From the NCBI GenBank assembly GCA_011009095.1, contig VTPC01089559.1:58755-122754 (forward strand): a stretch of DNA of 64,000 nucleotides, given 5' to 3'. Each line of letters opens with the position of its first letter. Position 1 is the first letter of the stretch. The translations under genes and the position numbers were made by a program. This DNA comes from Ignelater luminosus (taxonomy: Eukaryota; Arthropoda; Insecta; Coleoptera; Elateridae). The notes beneath the pieces are model-generated. The model was not told the origin of the DNA, did no database searches, and saw only the letters and a list, made by a program, of their open reading frames with translations. This document shows, one piece after another, positions 12,395-24,369 of this stretch.

Positions 12395-12419
12395 CCTAAC
12401 CTAACCTAACCCAACCTAA
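12395..12419 (-). repeat. Short TTAGG-type (CCTAA) tandem tract
   Basis: Five units are seen: CCTAA three times, then CCCAA, then CCTAA. Read on the minus strand this is the canonical arthropod telomere repeat TTAGG with one substituted unit. It lies immediately upstream of the truncated R1-clade element. Short TTAGG runs also occur by chance or as dispersed repeats in insect DNA (a degenerate one is at about 18262-18345), so a telomeric origin is not proven. Confidence 0.75.
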
Positions 12420-12779
12420 TCTCACATTGATTAACGTATTTTCAAACATTCTCAGTTGTCTTGTATAGAAAATCTCATAAGGAATTTTCATTTTTATAAA
12501 ATTCAAAATTTTTTTATTTTTCGACTTAGAAAATTGAGACCGGTCTTGTTTTACTCGTCTCGTCGTGGGCTTTCAGAAAAACTATAGGATGGACACTTTT
12601 ATCTAGAAAAAAATCTTCTTTTGGAAATTTTGCATTGGAAAATTTTTTTTTTTTGAAAATTTAAAACTTTTATTTCTTGACCCTCTGGAGTGGGAGTGGA
12701 CTCTTTTTATTCCTCTCAACGTGGGCTTTCTGAAAAACTATAGAAATCTTTCCAAAAACTTGAGGGCCTAAACCGAACA
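12420..12779 (+). repeat. Right arm of the inverted satellite-like repeat, with a tandem duplication
   Basis: The part 12582-12779 is the reverse complement of 10293-10443. Within this block a unit repeats with a 156-bp period: CGTGGGCTTTC starts at 12564 and again at 12720, each followed by (A/T)GAAAAACTATAG and preceded by a diverged ACT(C/CT)TTTTTATTCCTCTC-like stretch. It therefore looks like two monomers of a satellite or of a tandemly arranged element. Confidence 0.75.
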
Positions 12780-13869
12780 AAACCGCCACTAAAACTTCTA
12801 AGTTGCTGTTCGTGATACTCGTACCAAAATAACCTTCGTTTATATTTGGAATATAGAAGTATTAAATATTGGAATAAACTCATTACTTGAGAGTTGGTAA
12901 TCAAATCAGCAATAAGTTGAAACAATCTGCTATACCATGCACATACTTAAACTTCTATAGTAAACAAGTTCATTTGAGAAATTTTGCCGACCACACGAAC
13001 TATTTCTAGAACTTAGCCGTTGAATCTTCCACGATGAGTCTATTTTCCGTCTCATTTGTTTCTTTTTTAATTTGCTTGAGTTAGCTGCTATCAGGTCCAA
13101 ATTGTTCTATGGGCTGATCTAAGGATAATTATTTGCCTCTAAATGTGGACTGGTAAATAAAGCTTTTTCCCACTCTACGTTGCAAAGAAGAAATGAAATC
13201 AGTCTACATGTTTAAATTTTTGTTTATTTTGGTAATCAATGTAAAAGCTAGTTTCAGGTAGTTTTGGGAAAACTCTAGAAATTGACACAATTAAATATTA
13301 AAGAGTGACTAAAACTCTAAAAATTGAATTCTAAGCCTGTGATAGTCTTCGCTCGTCTTTTTACCAATTCAATCAAACTATCAAAGAAAAGAGTTCTATG
13401 GGTATTATTAATAGTAGAATCAAAGACAGATATTAAAGGCATTCTTCCAGTTTGGGGTGTAAATTTTGATACAGCGCTTCCTACGTGTTCAATTTACTAA
13501 TAGAAAATACTTCGCCACAATAAAATATCTTTTCAAGAAAAAAAGCAGTTGATAATTTTCCTCATCATCTAGACTATAGGCTGAGTTTATCAGCTCTGTC
13601 GAAACTAGTGATTGCGGGCAGTCTTCTAACCTCCAATCATAAAAGATAAGCGCAATATTATGACAGTTGCAGCAGTAAAATCGTTTTTTGCTGAAATTTC
13701 TGCGTTGATAAAATTTCCGCCGAATTAAGCGGCTGACCGTCCCTAAATTGTAATTATAAAAAAGCAAATTTGAATTTGTTCATGTAAAACAATATAAGGC
13801 AAGGAGTCGGTGTGATAAGTTTGCATTTATTTCCTGAATACTGAGGTGGCAAGATACAGGTTATTATCA
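12780..13869. other. AT-rich DNA without a recognisable gene
   Basis: No protein-like ORF is seen. A 92-codon minus-strand ORF at 13489-13767 has no recognisable motif. Confidence 0.55.
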
Positions 13870-13990
13870 CACAAGCATGTAATCATATGTAAACAAGAAA
13901 GGGCCAAGTACAGACCCTTGTGGTACTCCTTAATAACCACAAGAATCTTTAAAAGTGCCAATGTTTTTTTCTCATTAATTAAACACTAAG
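13870..13990 (-). pseudogene. Tiny non-LTR reverse-transcriptase relic
   Basis: On the minus strand, 13900-13929 encodes GVPQGSVLGP, the hallmark reverse-transcriptase motif 4 of non-LTR retrotransposons, followed by FLFTYDYM. An in-frame stop precedes the motif by one codon, and no other RT motif is readable on either side. This is a very old fragment from a Jockey/CR1-like or R1-like element. The clade cannot be assigned from so little. Confidence 0.72.
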
Positions 13991-16229
13991 ACTTTTTGGG
14001 ATATTGTAACTAATAAAACACGAGTCATTAATATGTTATTGAAATGTTAATTTCTATTGCTTTGCAAGCACGTCAACTTGTTTATATAATGGACAAATAC
14101 TAAATGAGAATGTACAAAATGATATTGAAAGATCGTTATCGGCTGATTTGTTTGGTTATTCTGCTTTTTAACAGAGATATTTCATGAAAAAATATGGGAA
14201 TATAACGAAAAAATAACAAAATACACCAAATTAACAATTAACACAAACTGTAATTGTAACGTAAACAAACAATTTACTTACTGTGGGAGTAAAATAATGG
14301 AAGGTGCGTATTTTTTGTTTTTGTACTTCTATTGTACACAATATAAAAAAAGCTTATATTCAACTGACGATTTATTGTGTTGTTTTTTAGTTTATAAAAA
14401 AATAAAATTACATTTTTCGATATCTGCGATGTATAATCTGCGAAAATGACTGAGGATTGTTTTGTATATTTTTCTAACATGTAAATAGAATCTTCTCTTT
14501 ACCTATCGCACTTATGGTTATGTACAATATTTCTTCACAGCGTAAGCGATCGTTGTTAAGAGTTGTTATTAGACGCAGTTGGTGCAGAAGAACTTTCCCT
14601 GACAAGATATTTAACTTGCAAATTTTATTACTTCACTTCAACTGCTAAAAGTCATAAATAGAAGTAAGGCTGTAAATGTTTTTATACATAATTTTGTTAG
14701 TCATCAATTATACAATACAAACTACACAAAATTTTGCAGTAAATTACTTCCACTAGTTGTAATTAAAATCAAATTATTGTAATCCTGAATATCTGATGCT
14801 CAAAAAACATAATTGTTGAATATAATTTTCAAGTACCGCAATCGCGTACTTGTTTAATTATTCGAGAAGTGATGCTTAATTAGCATATTTAAGAATTAGC
14901 TTTAATTTTTCTTCAGTTATTAAATCAATAAAATGAAGAATTTCGCGGAGGTCTCCATTGACAGTTTCCTAAAAGCAGGCAGAATGTTTCTTGTTACAGT
15001 TTTTAAGCTTCGTTCAAGTTATTTAAATTATTTTATAAAATTATACAGTTGAAAATCGTTAATAAGTGTTGAGAAATAGCGGACGTCACTTGTTAAAAAT
15101 TCACAACAATCCCTAAACTTCTTGAGGACTTCGTCTAAATTATAAAGTTGAGATAATTTTCGTAGGCACTACATACTATACTGAAATGTTGCAATTTAAA
15201 TCTTATCTGTTCGCTCCTGTGCTCTACTTGTAATCAGAAATATGTCAATCTAACGCTCAAACGATTTCCTATCCAGGGAAAATTCTCAACAACATCGTGT
15301 CCACCCACTTCAATCAGCTACAGCCCTCTGCAGAAACGGAAATTGGTACGATGCATGTGCTCAATATCTAATAATACACCTATACCCGGGGATTTCGGAT
15401 ATTTTTCAATACTTTATATCTTTCATCTAAGAGTTTCTCTAAGACTTCTTTTACACCGAGAACTAAATCATTGGGCAAACGCTAAGAAATTTCCGTGACA
15501 TCCAAATGTCAGTCTTTATTCCTATCCACTTTCCCCCGAGAGACGGACCTGCACAATCTATAATACTGCAATACTTTCAAAAAGAAAAACGGAAGAGAAG
15601 AGGAAGATACGCGACAAGCTTTCAGAAAATCTTTTAACTGACGATTCAAAGATATAGGTGTAATTAAGGACGAGGATAGTTCGGGTAAATTGAGAAAGTG
15701 GAACGACTGAAAAAATGTGTGAGTTTTTCTCAAATCAAAATTTCAGTTACTGAAAGACCAAATACTGTCAATATTTTACAAGAGAAACCTATTGTTACAA
15801 CTTTTTTACTTAATTAATTATCCGATATTTAAAATGCAATGATTTGATTGACATAATATCAAAAGATGAATGTTGGACATTATTGAAAGAAGAAAGAAAA
15901 CTGCTCTTGGACATCTTTGTTTCTGGGTTATCTACTAGTAGACGTACTTACCATCCAAAAGACTGTATTGTCTTTCAATATTTTGTTTATCAAACGCTCT
16001 GCTATTAGAATAAGATTTTGGACAAGATCAAGTACTCTTGGTAATATGTCCCGTTTGCCCAATGTTTTTGATGTTTCTAACGAGAGAATTCTTTTGATTT
16101 TTGCTAATATCACCATGTCTTAGAAGACAAGGTATCTCTGTTTCATGACATTTCTAAGTAAATTTAAAAACTTAAAGTGACCTATGGAGATGTATACTTG
16201 GTTGCATCTCAAATTCTACTAAGCAAGGG
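13991..16229. other. AT-rich DNA without a recognisable gene
   Basis: Nothing with coding character or clear repeat structure is seen. Small ORFs at 14274, 15509 and 15917-16123 overlap antisense to each other or are low complexity. Confidence 0.55.
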
Positions 16230-17560
16230 TTGCCAGGATTTTTTCACATTTCCCAGGACAGCTTTTTTTAAAAAAAACTATGGTAATCTAGGATATCGAA
16301 TTTGCTCATCAATTAACTAAGTTTTATTCGGAACTGAAACGGGGCACGATGGGTGGGTCAAGCTGGTTGTCAACATGGGGTATCTGGCTTGGTATTGATG
16401 ATAGCAAAAAATGGTTTACCTGACTGAATTTGCGAAGTCTGTGCCTGTCTGTATGTATGTCTGTCTGTCCGCATTTTTTTGTCAAATTTTGAAATTTTGG
16501 CTTTAGATTTGGATTCTACATCAAAAACTAAAGCCAACATGGTGTTTTCGGTTTTTGATAACTCTTCGGAAACATGGTCAAAATGGCCGCCGAAAATTGG
16601 AAAATTTTCAAATTTTTTTTTACTTTACAATTCTACATAAATAAAATAAGAGAAACGTATACTTTTAATTTTTTGATATTACCTCTGGAACATGGCTAAA
16701 ATGGCCGCCAGGATTTGAAAAAAGTAACAAAACAGGAATTCGTTGTGTTATGCTTTGCATTCCCAGATATTTTATCCTAATATCAAATGTGAAAACAAAA
16801 TTCGAATATCATGGCTTCCTTCGAAATATTCACTACAAATTATGTTTTTCCAAAAAAACTTTTTCTCACATCTCGCTTATTAGAAGAGCTATCTAAAAGC
16901 TCTACGGACATCTTTTACTAGAAAATAACATGGCATAGTTAGTTTTTTGTTAAGATATGAACAAGAGTTGTTCTTAGAAAAAAAAATTACTTTTTACCAT
17001 TGTTTTGAAAGCAAACCATGATTATTCGAATTTTGGCTTTACATCTGAATCGAGGATAAAACCATGTTTCGCTATCATCAGTACTAAACCAGATATCTAC
17101 AACCTGATTTTAAGTGCCTTGATATTGTTTTTGATATTTTAACGGATCGAGTGTGAACGAACACGCTTGATAATTTTTAATGGATAGTCTATCTTTGTGA
17201 AACTAACCGTAAATTATTTTTCTATCTTTTATACCGACGCGGCGCTAGAAGAGAGTTAACATATATTTTTGTTTCTTTTCTTTGACAAGTATGTCCACAC
17301 TCTAGCCCAATGACAAACATCAAATTGATGTGAAGGCATTCTATGTGCTATATGCCCAATAACTTTTTAAGGTATTGCCAAAACAATATTTGCCATTTGC
17401 TGAGCAAACTGCCTAAAGAACAACTATGAACTTTTTGCGTTTTTATAATTTGATTTTTGCTAGAATTGAAAAACCCGGAAGCGATTAAAAATCTATACCG
17501 GATTTTCCTGGTCGCAATAAAAACTAGAACATGCCCGGGAAAAAAGGGACGTTTGTCAGT
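16230..17560. repeat. Composite repeat with inverted arms and duplicated blocks
   Basis: An inverted repeat pairs 16381-16420 (TATCTGGCTTGGTATTGATG and following) with 17058-17096 at roughly 85 percent by eye. Inside are two direct copies of CATGG(T/C)(C/T)AAAATGGCCGCC (16573-16591 and 16691-16709). A further direct pair is AATTTTGGCTTTA(G/C)AT (about 16493 and 17030). A CTGT/ATGT microsatellite lies at about 16445-16471. No transposase is present. The whole looks like a non-autonomous foldback or a decayed satellite-like mobile element; exact ends were not found. Confidence 0.6.
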
Positions 17561-20500
17561 TCTGTACTAGGTGTCATCAATCTGTAAATAAATATAAGCA
17601 AACAAAAGATAAGCAAAAGTACTTAATGCAGACAAAATAATAGTGGTCTGCCCTTTCGGTCCGCGAAGTTCCGATCTGCCCTGTATCGAGCTTTGGTTGC
17701 CCTCTCACGATCCAGCGCACAGGAACTACCCAGGTGGTCAATTGGCTCCTATAAAGGCAAATGTCTGGCATGTACCTGATCAAAATAATTTAACCAGTAA
17801 TAAAAAAATCTCTAGATACAGGACGTTAAGATTTCTCCTACAATTATTATTATTATTAGAACTTGATTGAAATGACGTTTCTTGCAAGGACATCTACTAT
17901 TTCATAACGAACTGGGATTAATATTTTACTCTTCTGTAAGAAAAAACGAATAATTTTTGAGATCTGCTTTCAACATAGCAAAAATTACTTTTATCCAGTT
18001 TCCAAAACTCTTCCAAGGTTACTAAAGCTTCATTAAAGATTTCTTGTTCTGCAGGCATCTTAAAATCAATTTTAAACACCCCGTATCTGGGAAACTGCGT
18101 TTCTGGAAATAAATTCAAGAAATTTGTTTCGTATTTTATAGTGAGTTGTAGCAAATTTTTTGAAACACTCTGTATAAGATTATATCATTGTACGAACAAA
18201 CGCAATCTCAAGTAACCCCTAATAAGTTAAACGATACGTCAAGGTGAAATACATTAGGTCAGAGGTTAGGTTAAGTTAGAAGTTAGGTGGAATTAGACTA
18301 GAGGTTAGATTATAATTATGTTGGATTAGAATTTAGGTTAAATTACAGATTGGATCGTGTCCCATTATTTAAATTCGATTATCAAAAGAACTGATATTTT
18401 TAGAATTTAAAAAAACAATAACAAAGTAAATAATTCAGCTTTTATTAGAATGCAGTTCAGAAAAGCGAAATAATATTCAGAGTGGTTTCGTGTGACGTAA
18501 TAGGTGTTTAACGATCGTAACGGAAGAAATGCTTGTATCATAAAATAAGATTTAATTATGTAATTGCAGGCTAAACATTAAACAACTTTTATATAAAAGT
18601 TTTTATTTAGGATATTTGACATGTAGTTATGCATAATCACTATTTACCCAGAATGACGTAAATTATTTTTATTCTTTACAAAAAAAAGGTTTTTAAGTGC
18701 GTAAAAATGATCGGCAAAAAGTTAAATTCATGTAGTTACCCACATTAATGATGTTGACTATTGTGTTTACTAAACTTTAATTTCCGAATGTCTAGGAAAT
18801 TCCTCCAACTTTGTAAATCACTGAATTTAGTTTAGCGAGCTTAGATTAGAGCAAAAATTCTATTTTTAAAAGGGTCGATCTCCTAGTTTAATTTAAATTT
18901 TAATTTCCCAATTCGTAAAAAATATGAATATTTATTAACATTCTGAGATTACAGTTTCTAAAAATAATTATTCACACATACACAGTAATTTCGAATTCTT
19001 TCAAGGATAATTTCACAAATAAGCAATCAATTACCTGTCAATTAACAGAAAGTATAAGTGGGAGCAGAATAAAAACAAACACTGAAAGAATCTTATTGTT
19101 AAAATAATAAACAAAAAGTTATCTAATGCATACCTTGGGTGTGCAATGATCTAAATTATTCCAGTCTTTAGTGTTAAAAATGAACAGAGAAGCTTGTCAG
19201 ATTTAATTAAAATTTATTTTTTCGTGCACGTATTTCTTATCGTGAGTTTATAAAAATTACAAAACTAAATTTAAATATTGCAAGTGTATTTAGCAACTTT
19301 TAATGTTGTGTGGTCTAGGAAATTCTGTGGACTGTTTTCTGATTATACATATCAGTTTATAAACTTATATTTTTATTTTAATTAGGATTTTGATAGCATA
19401 AAGCAATAATAAAAATACTGATAATTTTAGATCTTGCATTCGTTTTAAGAAAAAAAAAACAATTTATCGTTTAAGAAATTTTAATTTAATATCAAAATGC
19501 GTATGGAAAATAGTTCGAGTTGTTGAGCGATCTGTTGGAGTTTGCTACTAAACTACCTAAGTGGGAAGAATTCTTTCTCATGGTTAAAAGAGGTGAGGTT
19601 CACGCACGTGCGTGATAACAACCAACAAAATGAGTGAAACATTCTCAAAAATCTGTACAGGGTGTCGTCTCTGAAACGAACAGAAGTATTCATAACTACA
19701 GTAGATTCCCGAGTCGAAATTAAGCCTGATCTCTTCCATAAACTTTATGTACCGTTTCTGAACCTCTCCTTCTAATTATTCTAAGTCCAAGAATAATCTT
19801 AGACTTCTTGTCATGATACACCTGGCTATGAGTTGGGAGAACAATCAATTTAAAGCTGAAAAGCCTTCAACCCGAAAAAAGCTTTAATGTTTTACCATAG
19901 GCTCCATCTAACAGGAAAAACGCGAAAAGTTAATTGAGCCCTTAGATGCAGAATTCAGAGTCGAAAAGAAGTCAGCGTTGCGTTATTAGAAATCTCCAAG
20001 ACTTTCTAAAATAAATGCAGAGGTCAATTTGGTTTATGAACCCTGTAAAAAGAGCACTTCTTATCCTGATAACGAAAGATAACGGTTACGAATTTTTGTA
20101 TGGAAACCAAATGACCTTTTATCCTAACAGAGCTATCTTCTAAAAAAATGAAAGACGAAAATCAAGTTTGACCACATTCAGAAATAAGAAATCACAAAAG
20201 TTGCCAAAACTAACAGAAATTGTAAAATACCTTAGAAAGAAACTTTCTTTCTTTTGGCGAAATCGGTAGATACAGTATACGTGTATGAATGAGTTGCATA
20301 TACATAGTACGTGGTCTTCATTAATTTCTCAGCGATGTATTTTGGAAAAATTATTTCGACATCGCATAGCCAACGTAGAATATATATATTGGATCAGAAA
20401 GTCTTTCTTTTAGCAGAGTTTTAGCTTTTGCTCGAAATAAAGAATGTTGCTTTTCGGAGATAAAAGGTCTTTATATTTTTCAAAGCCCAAGGGAACGGAC

Positions 20501-21105
20501 ATTTCCCAGATTTCTTCGTTTTTAGCCTTCCGTCTTTGATCTCGTAAAAGTTCTGCCGTTGTTTCCTAGTGTCTACGACTTTCGGAACATACTTGAAAAT
20601 CTAATACTCTACAAATTGATATTTACTGGAATTGTTCTACTAACATGACTTCAGAAAAATGTTAAAAGTAGTGAAACTGATGTGAAAGGTTTGGGCTACT
20701 TGTATTAGAGTCGTAATTTTTGAAATGCTGACTCTCACTGATCCCTATGTCTTAATTGTTATCTAATTGATAGGTCACTATGTCAATATCTTCAAGAGGC
20801 TCCATGATATTCACCTTGGAGGTATTACCATAGAAACCGACTTTAATATTTTTAAGATAATATTACTCTTGACCACGTCCAATCGAAGGAAGACCCAATA
20901 TGTTACAAAATGTCATAGCATGTGAACGTTAATTATGAACAAGTTTTACTAATTTCCCAGCCTTGCTCCATATGAACTACTTTCCATTTTTCTTATATCC
21001 GGCATTTAGCTCTTAACCTTTACTATCATAGACACAGACAGATTAAAAAACCACCCGCATATACTCTTTTACCTTCTTATCTCATTCTTTGCTATAATTC
21101 TGTGT
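17561..21105. other. No gene; simple repeats, degenerate TTAGG tract and isolated TIR-like ends
   Basis: A less AT-rich block at 17640-17790 lacks clear RNA polymerase III boxes and has no protein resemblance. An ATT microsatellite lies at 17843-17857. A run of GGTTAGG, GTTAG and TTAGG-like words spans about 18262-18345. Isolated ends resembling transposon termini occur at 18165-18174 (ACACTCTGTA) and 19656-19667 (TACAGGGTGTCG). Nothing else is recognised. Confidence 0.55.
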
Positions 21106-21945
21106 ATTCTTTTTCTTCTGCGTCCAACGTGTGGTGGCTACGGTGGGTGTTGCCGAGGTATCGGGGTTTCTTTCAGCCCCTTAATTATTCTTTTGACCGT
21201 TGCCTTCCAGGTCCTGCGATCGTTCGCCTGTCGCGCTGCTGTTGTGGTATTTGTTTCTGTTAATTTTGAAATTACATCGGTCCACCGGTTAGGGCAGCGT
21301 CCTCGTTTCCTTTTCCCTTCCGGTCTTCTCTGAACAACAAGTTTCTCCATGTTGTGTCGGGAGATGTGACCGAAGAATTTCAAAATTCGCCCGTAAGTCA
21401 TCTATTCTTTTCCTGTCGCTGGCACGGATTACCCAGGTTTCCGATGCGTACGAAAAAGCAGAAAAGACTAGGGAATTTACGAGGCTTATCTTCGTTTTCT
21501 TGGTGATGTTTCGATCTTTCCAGATTTTCATCATCTTGATCATGGCGGAACGAGCAATTTCGATTCGTCGTCTTATTTCGAATTCACAAGAACCGGATTT
21601 GTGAAGCATGGAGCCTAAATAAATGAATTTATCGACGACTTCAAAGTTTCCTATCTTCTGAGACTGCCTTTGATTTTTATTGTCTTTGTCGATAATCATG
21701 ATCTTGGTCTTTGGGCCCGTATTCTCGGCTTACCTCCTCTAATCTTCGAAGAAATTCTAAAAGTTCTTCTGCGTTTTGGGCAATTAGAAGAGTGTCATCC
21801 GCAAAGCGTCTTCCGCCAATTTTACGCATTACTACCTCACTGTACACGTTGTAGAGGAGAGGTGAAAGTACGCATTCTTGCCGAACTTCTTTCCTAATGT
21901 GACATTTTTGCGATGTCACATTCTGTGATTTAGGTATCATTTAAT
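21106..21945 (-). pseudogene. RTE-clade non-LTR retrotransposon fragment with internal deletions
   Basis: On the minus strand, the order is: VRQECVLSPLLYNVYSE (about 21870); a junction directly to RRFADDTLLIAQNAEELLE, with the catalytic FADD at 21794-21805; then KIGNFEVVDKFIYLGSM, RRRIEIARSAMIKM, SLVNSLVFSAFSYASETW, and finally RILKFFGHISRHNMEKLVV and KRKRGRCPNRWTDVI. This is the RT palm, thumb and C-terminal domain of RTE-type elements. About 65-70 residues normally lying between the ASDRKRID and RILKFFGH blocks are absent. The loop before FADD is also shortened, and a frameshift lies near 21700. The 5' half, including the endonuclease, is missing. The 3' part ends in an AGAAGAAAAAGAA-like tail near 21106-21120. 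Confidence 0.88.
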
Positions 21946-23639
21946 AACGTTTTGTAAGATGCACAATTACATCGATTTTGGCAATTTAGAGGTTCAATTT
22001 TCATTTCATTCATCTACGGGATTCTACATCCATCATAAACGGAATGCCATTCATTTTTTTGGAAATTTATTGAGGATACAATGTGTTTAAGCAATACGGT
22101 GTTATTCATAGCATTCTAAGAAAAATACTGAATTCGATTATAGACGTTTATTATACAAACACCTAACAATATTAAGATCTTTTTATTCAAATCAAATTAC
22201 TGATCGTGAGATCGGGTTGAGCTAGGAAGTTTTTGCTTGATTTGAAAAGGGCGTGTTGGTTAACGGTTTGTGACTGTTTTATTGGCAAACGGAAAAAAGC
22301 ATTGTTTTGGGAACTTAAGAAGTAAAATCAAATTAAAAACAGAAGGTATTTGTGCTTGCTTGCTTTCATTTACCGAGCGGTTTCTTTGGTTAATAATTTC
22401 TAACGTCAACAAATGTTTCTGTTGTCTGGGGGTAAGTAGACTAAAGTCTACAATTGCGATTTTCTACATTTTGTGATAAACTATAGAAGTTCCTGACCTT
22501 AATCGGATTGGATGATGATGATCACGATCACAAATCTCATGCTTATGTACGCTTACATCTGCTTGAATCCCGATCAAATTCTGTATCCATTTCCAAATTT
22601 TACAAATTCAATCTGGGACTTGACTTTCTTCTCTTTCTTGGCCAACTCCAACAGGTCCATTTCAAATCGTTTTTTCCCTCTGGTTTTACATTACACGTAT
22701 TACACATATCGTTTTGGCTTTTGGGTCATGCCAGATAGCTACTTTAAACTTACTGCCTATAGTTAAGTGACGCAGCATATCTGTCTTTTGCAAGGCTTGA
22801 TACTGTATAAATAAATAGCTGTTCTTAACCGATTTTGGGTGTTGTATTTGCTTGTGTTTTCTATAACAATCTGCTTTACAAAAATTTGCACAACCTAATG
22901 CATTTATTTGGTAGACACCTAACTTGCTGATCTCGACATCAGCTACTCAATGGTCTTCGTGGGACAACTTTTATGAAGGAAGGAAATCAACTCTGTTGTC
23001 AAATTAGAAGACTACAATTGGTTAAAGAGGTGTGATGTCCTGGCCGAAAGAAAATCGCGTGTGTGCTGACAACCCAGCACCATCGACAAAAGGGCGCCGT
23101 CGTAACGGTTAGTATGAACTCATATTGTATTGTTTTAAAAGTTATAGAATGCGAGTGGCTAGAAGCTGTTGCTTCTCTGTAAGTTTCGAGTCGTAAGCTT
23201 TTTGAAGATTGAGGAAGCACATATGGAGTTTTTGCCATAGAACCTTCTTTCAGAAGTAGCATTTATGGTTGGTGTGCTAGTTAGGGGCCATGTCTTATGT
23301 CTATATATTTTTGAATTTCGATAAGTGGTTCTACAGCTTTAGTGGGTGTTTGTGTTGATAGTTAATTCTTATCTTGGACACTTTCACGTTCTTGTTTTGT
23401 GTGCTCTCTATAATTCTGGAAAAGAGACCAATTTATTATTACTGTTTTGTTTCTGCGAAATAATCCACGGTTTCCTAACTGAAAAATGTTTTTTATTCAA
23501 TTATTCTTGGAAACCAACAACTTCATATCACTGAAAAGCATGCAAAACCACTACTCAAAGCTCAAGATCGAGTAGCAAACAAAATTCACGTGTTTGGTTT
23601 ATCTTCATAGTGAAAGAAAGAATAATCTTGAAAACATTT
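21946..23639. other. No recognisable gene
   Basis: Short ORFs at 22508-22766 overlap in two frames and have no recognisable motif. A more GC-balanced block at about 23030-23110 could be a short interspersed repeat, but no RNA polymerase III boxes or target duplication are visible. Confidence 0.5.
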
Positions 23640-23808
23640 TTTCTTTCATATTGTCAGTTAAATTCCTTGTCGCTTCATCAGAGAAACCTTGGAATTTTTG
23701 TCTTTAGCGAATATCTAGGAAGTCATGAATTTTCTTGGAGAAACAAAACAGTAATAGTAGCAATTTAACCTTTATCTTAGCGGTGAACTTTGGATTTTGG
23801 ACACGCTG
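23640..23808 (+). mobile_element. One-ended relic of the family B MITE
   Basis: The segment TAGCGAATATCTAGGAAGTC followed by ATGAATTTTCTTGGAGAAACAAAA, then CAATTTAACC, and ending GGACACGCTG before TA (23809-23810), follows the same order as the right arm of the copies at 2998 and 49770. Part of the arm next to the terminus is missing. No left end was found, so this is a truncated and much older copy. Confidence 0.72.
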
Positions 23809-23810
23809 TA

Positions 23811-24369
23811 TAATCAATAATGCGTCGACAACTTTGAACAGTTTTTCTTGCTTCGTATTTCATGACTGCACTTATTTCCAACTCGATCACACGTTTTCTG
23901 CTGTACTGCAAGTTCCGAAGCACAATTTTCTGTAATTGTTATTTCCAAATTTCAAAATTGTGCCCCATTTGATGCGTTGAAACATAAACTGAATAATTTG
24001 TTAAAAATACAAATTGGAAGTGGAAAAAATATTTTTACTTATTTCTGCATAGGCGTAGACTAGAGATACCGAGTAATAATAAAGCATTTTTGGTTTGATC
24101 AAATATTTATTAAGAAGAAATTTATTTTAGTTTTGTTTTCCTTTGTTTGATACAACAAGAAAAATTAAATTACGAGCTGCACATGTTTCATGGCGAAAAT
24201 CGTTGTTTAGTTGTTATTTATTTATTTAGTAAATATTTTAAACTATTTAAATTCAAGAATTGCAAATAAATATAAAAATACAAATTAAATAATTGAAAGA
24301 TAATTTCTAAAACAGAAGAAATATCAAGAAAAACAAATTTTAAAATAATAAGAGATTGCAATCGGCCCT
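23811..24369. other. AT-rich spacer
   Basis: No coding or repeat signal is visible beyond extreme AT-richness toward 24360. Confidence 0.5.

Noticed and set aside
17640..17790. GC-richer block as a tRNA-derived SINE
   Set aside because: No clear A/B boxes, tail or target duplication.
18262..18345. Interstitial telomere array
   Set aside because: Only irregular TTAGG-like words with varying spacers; too degenerate to call telomeric.
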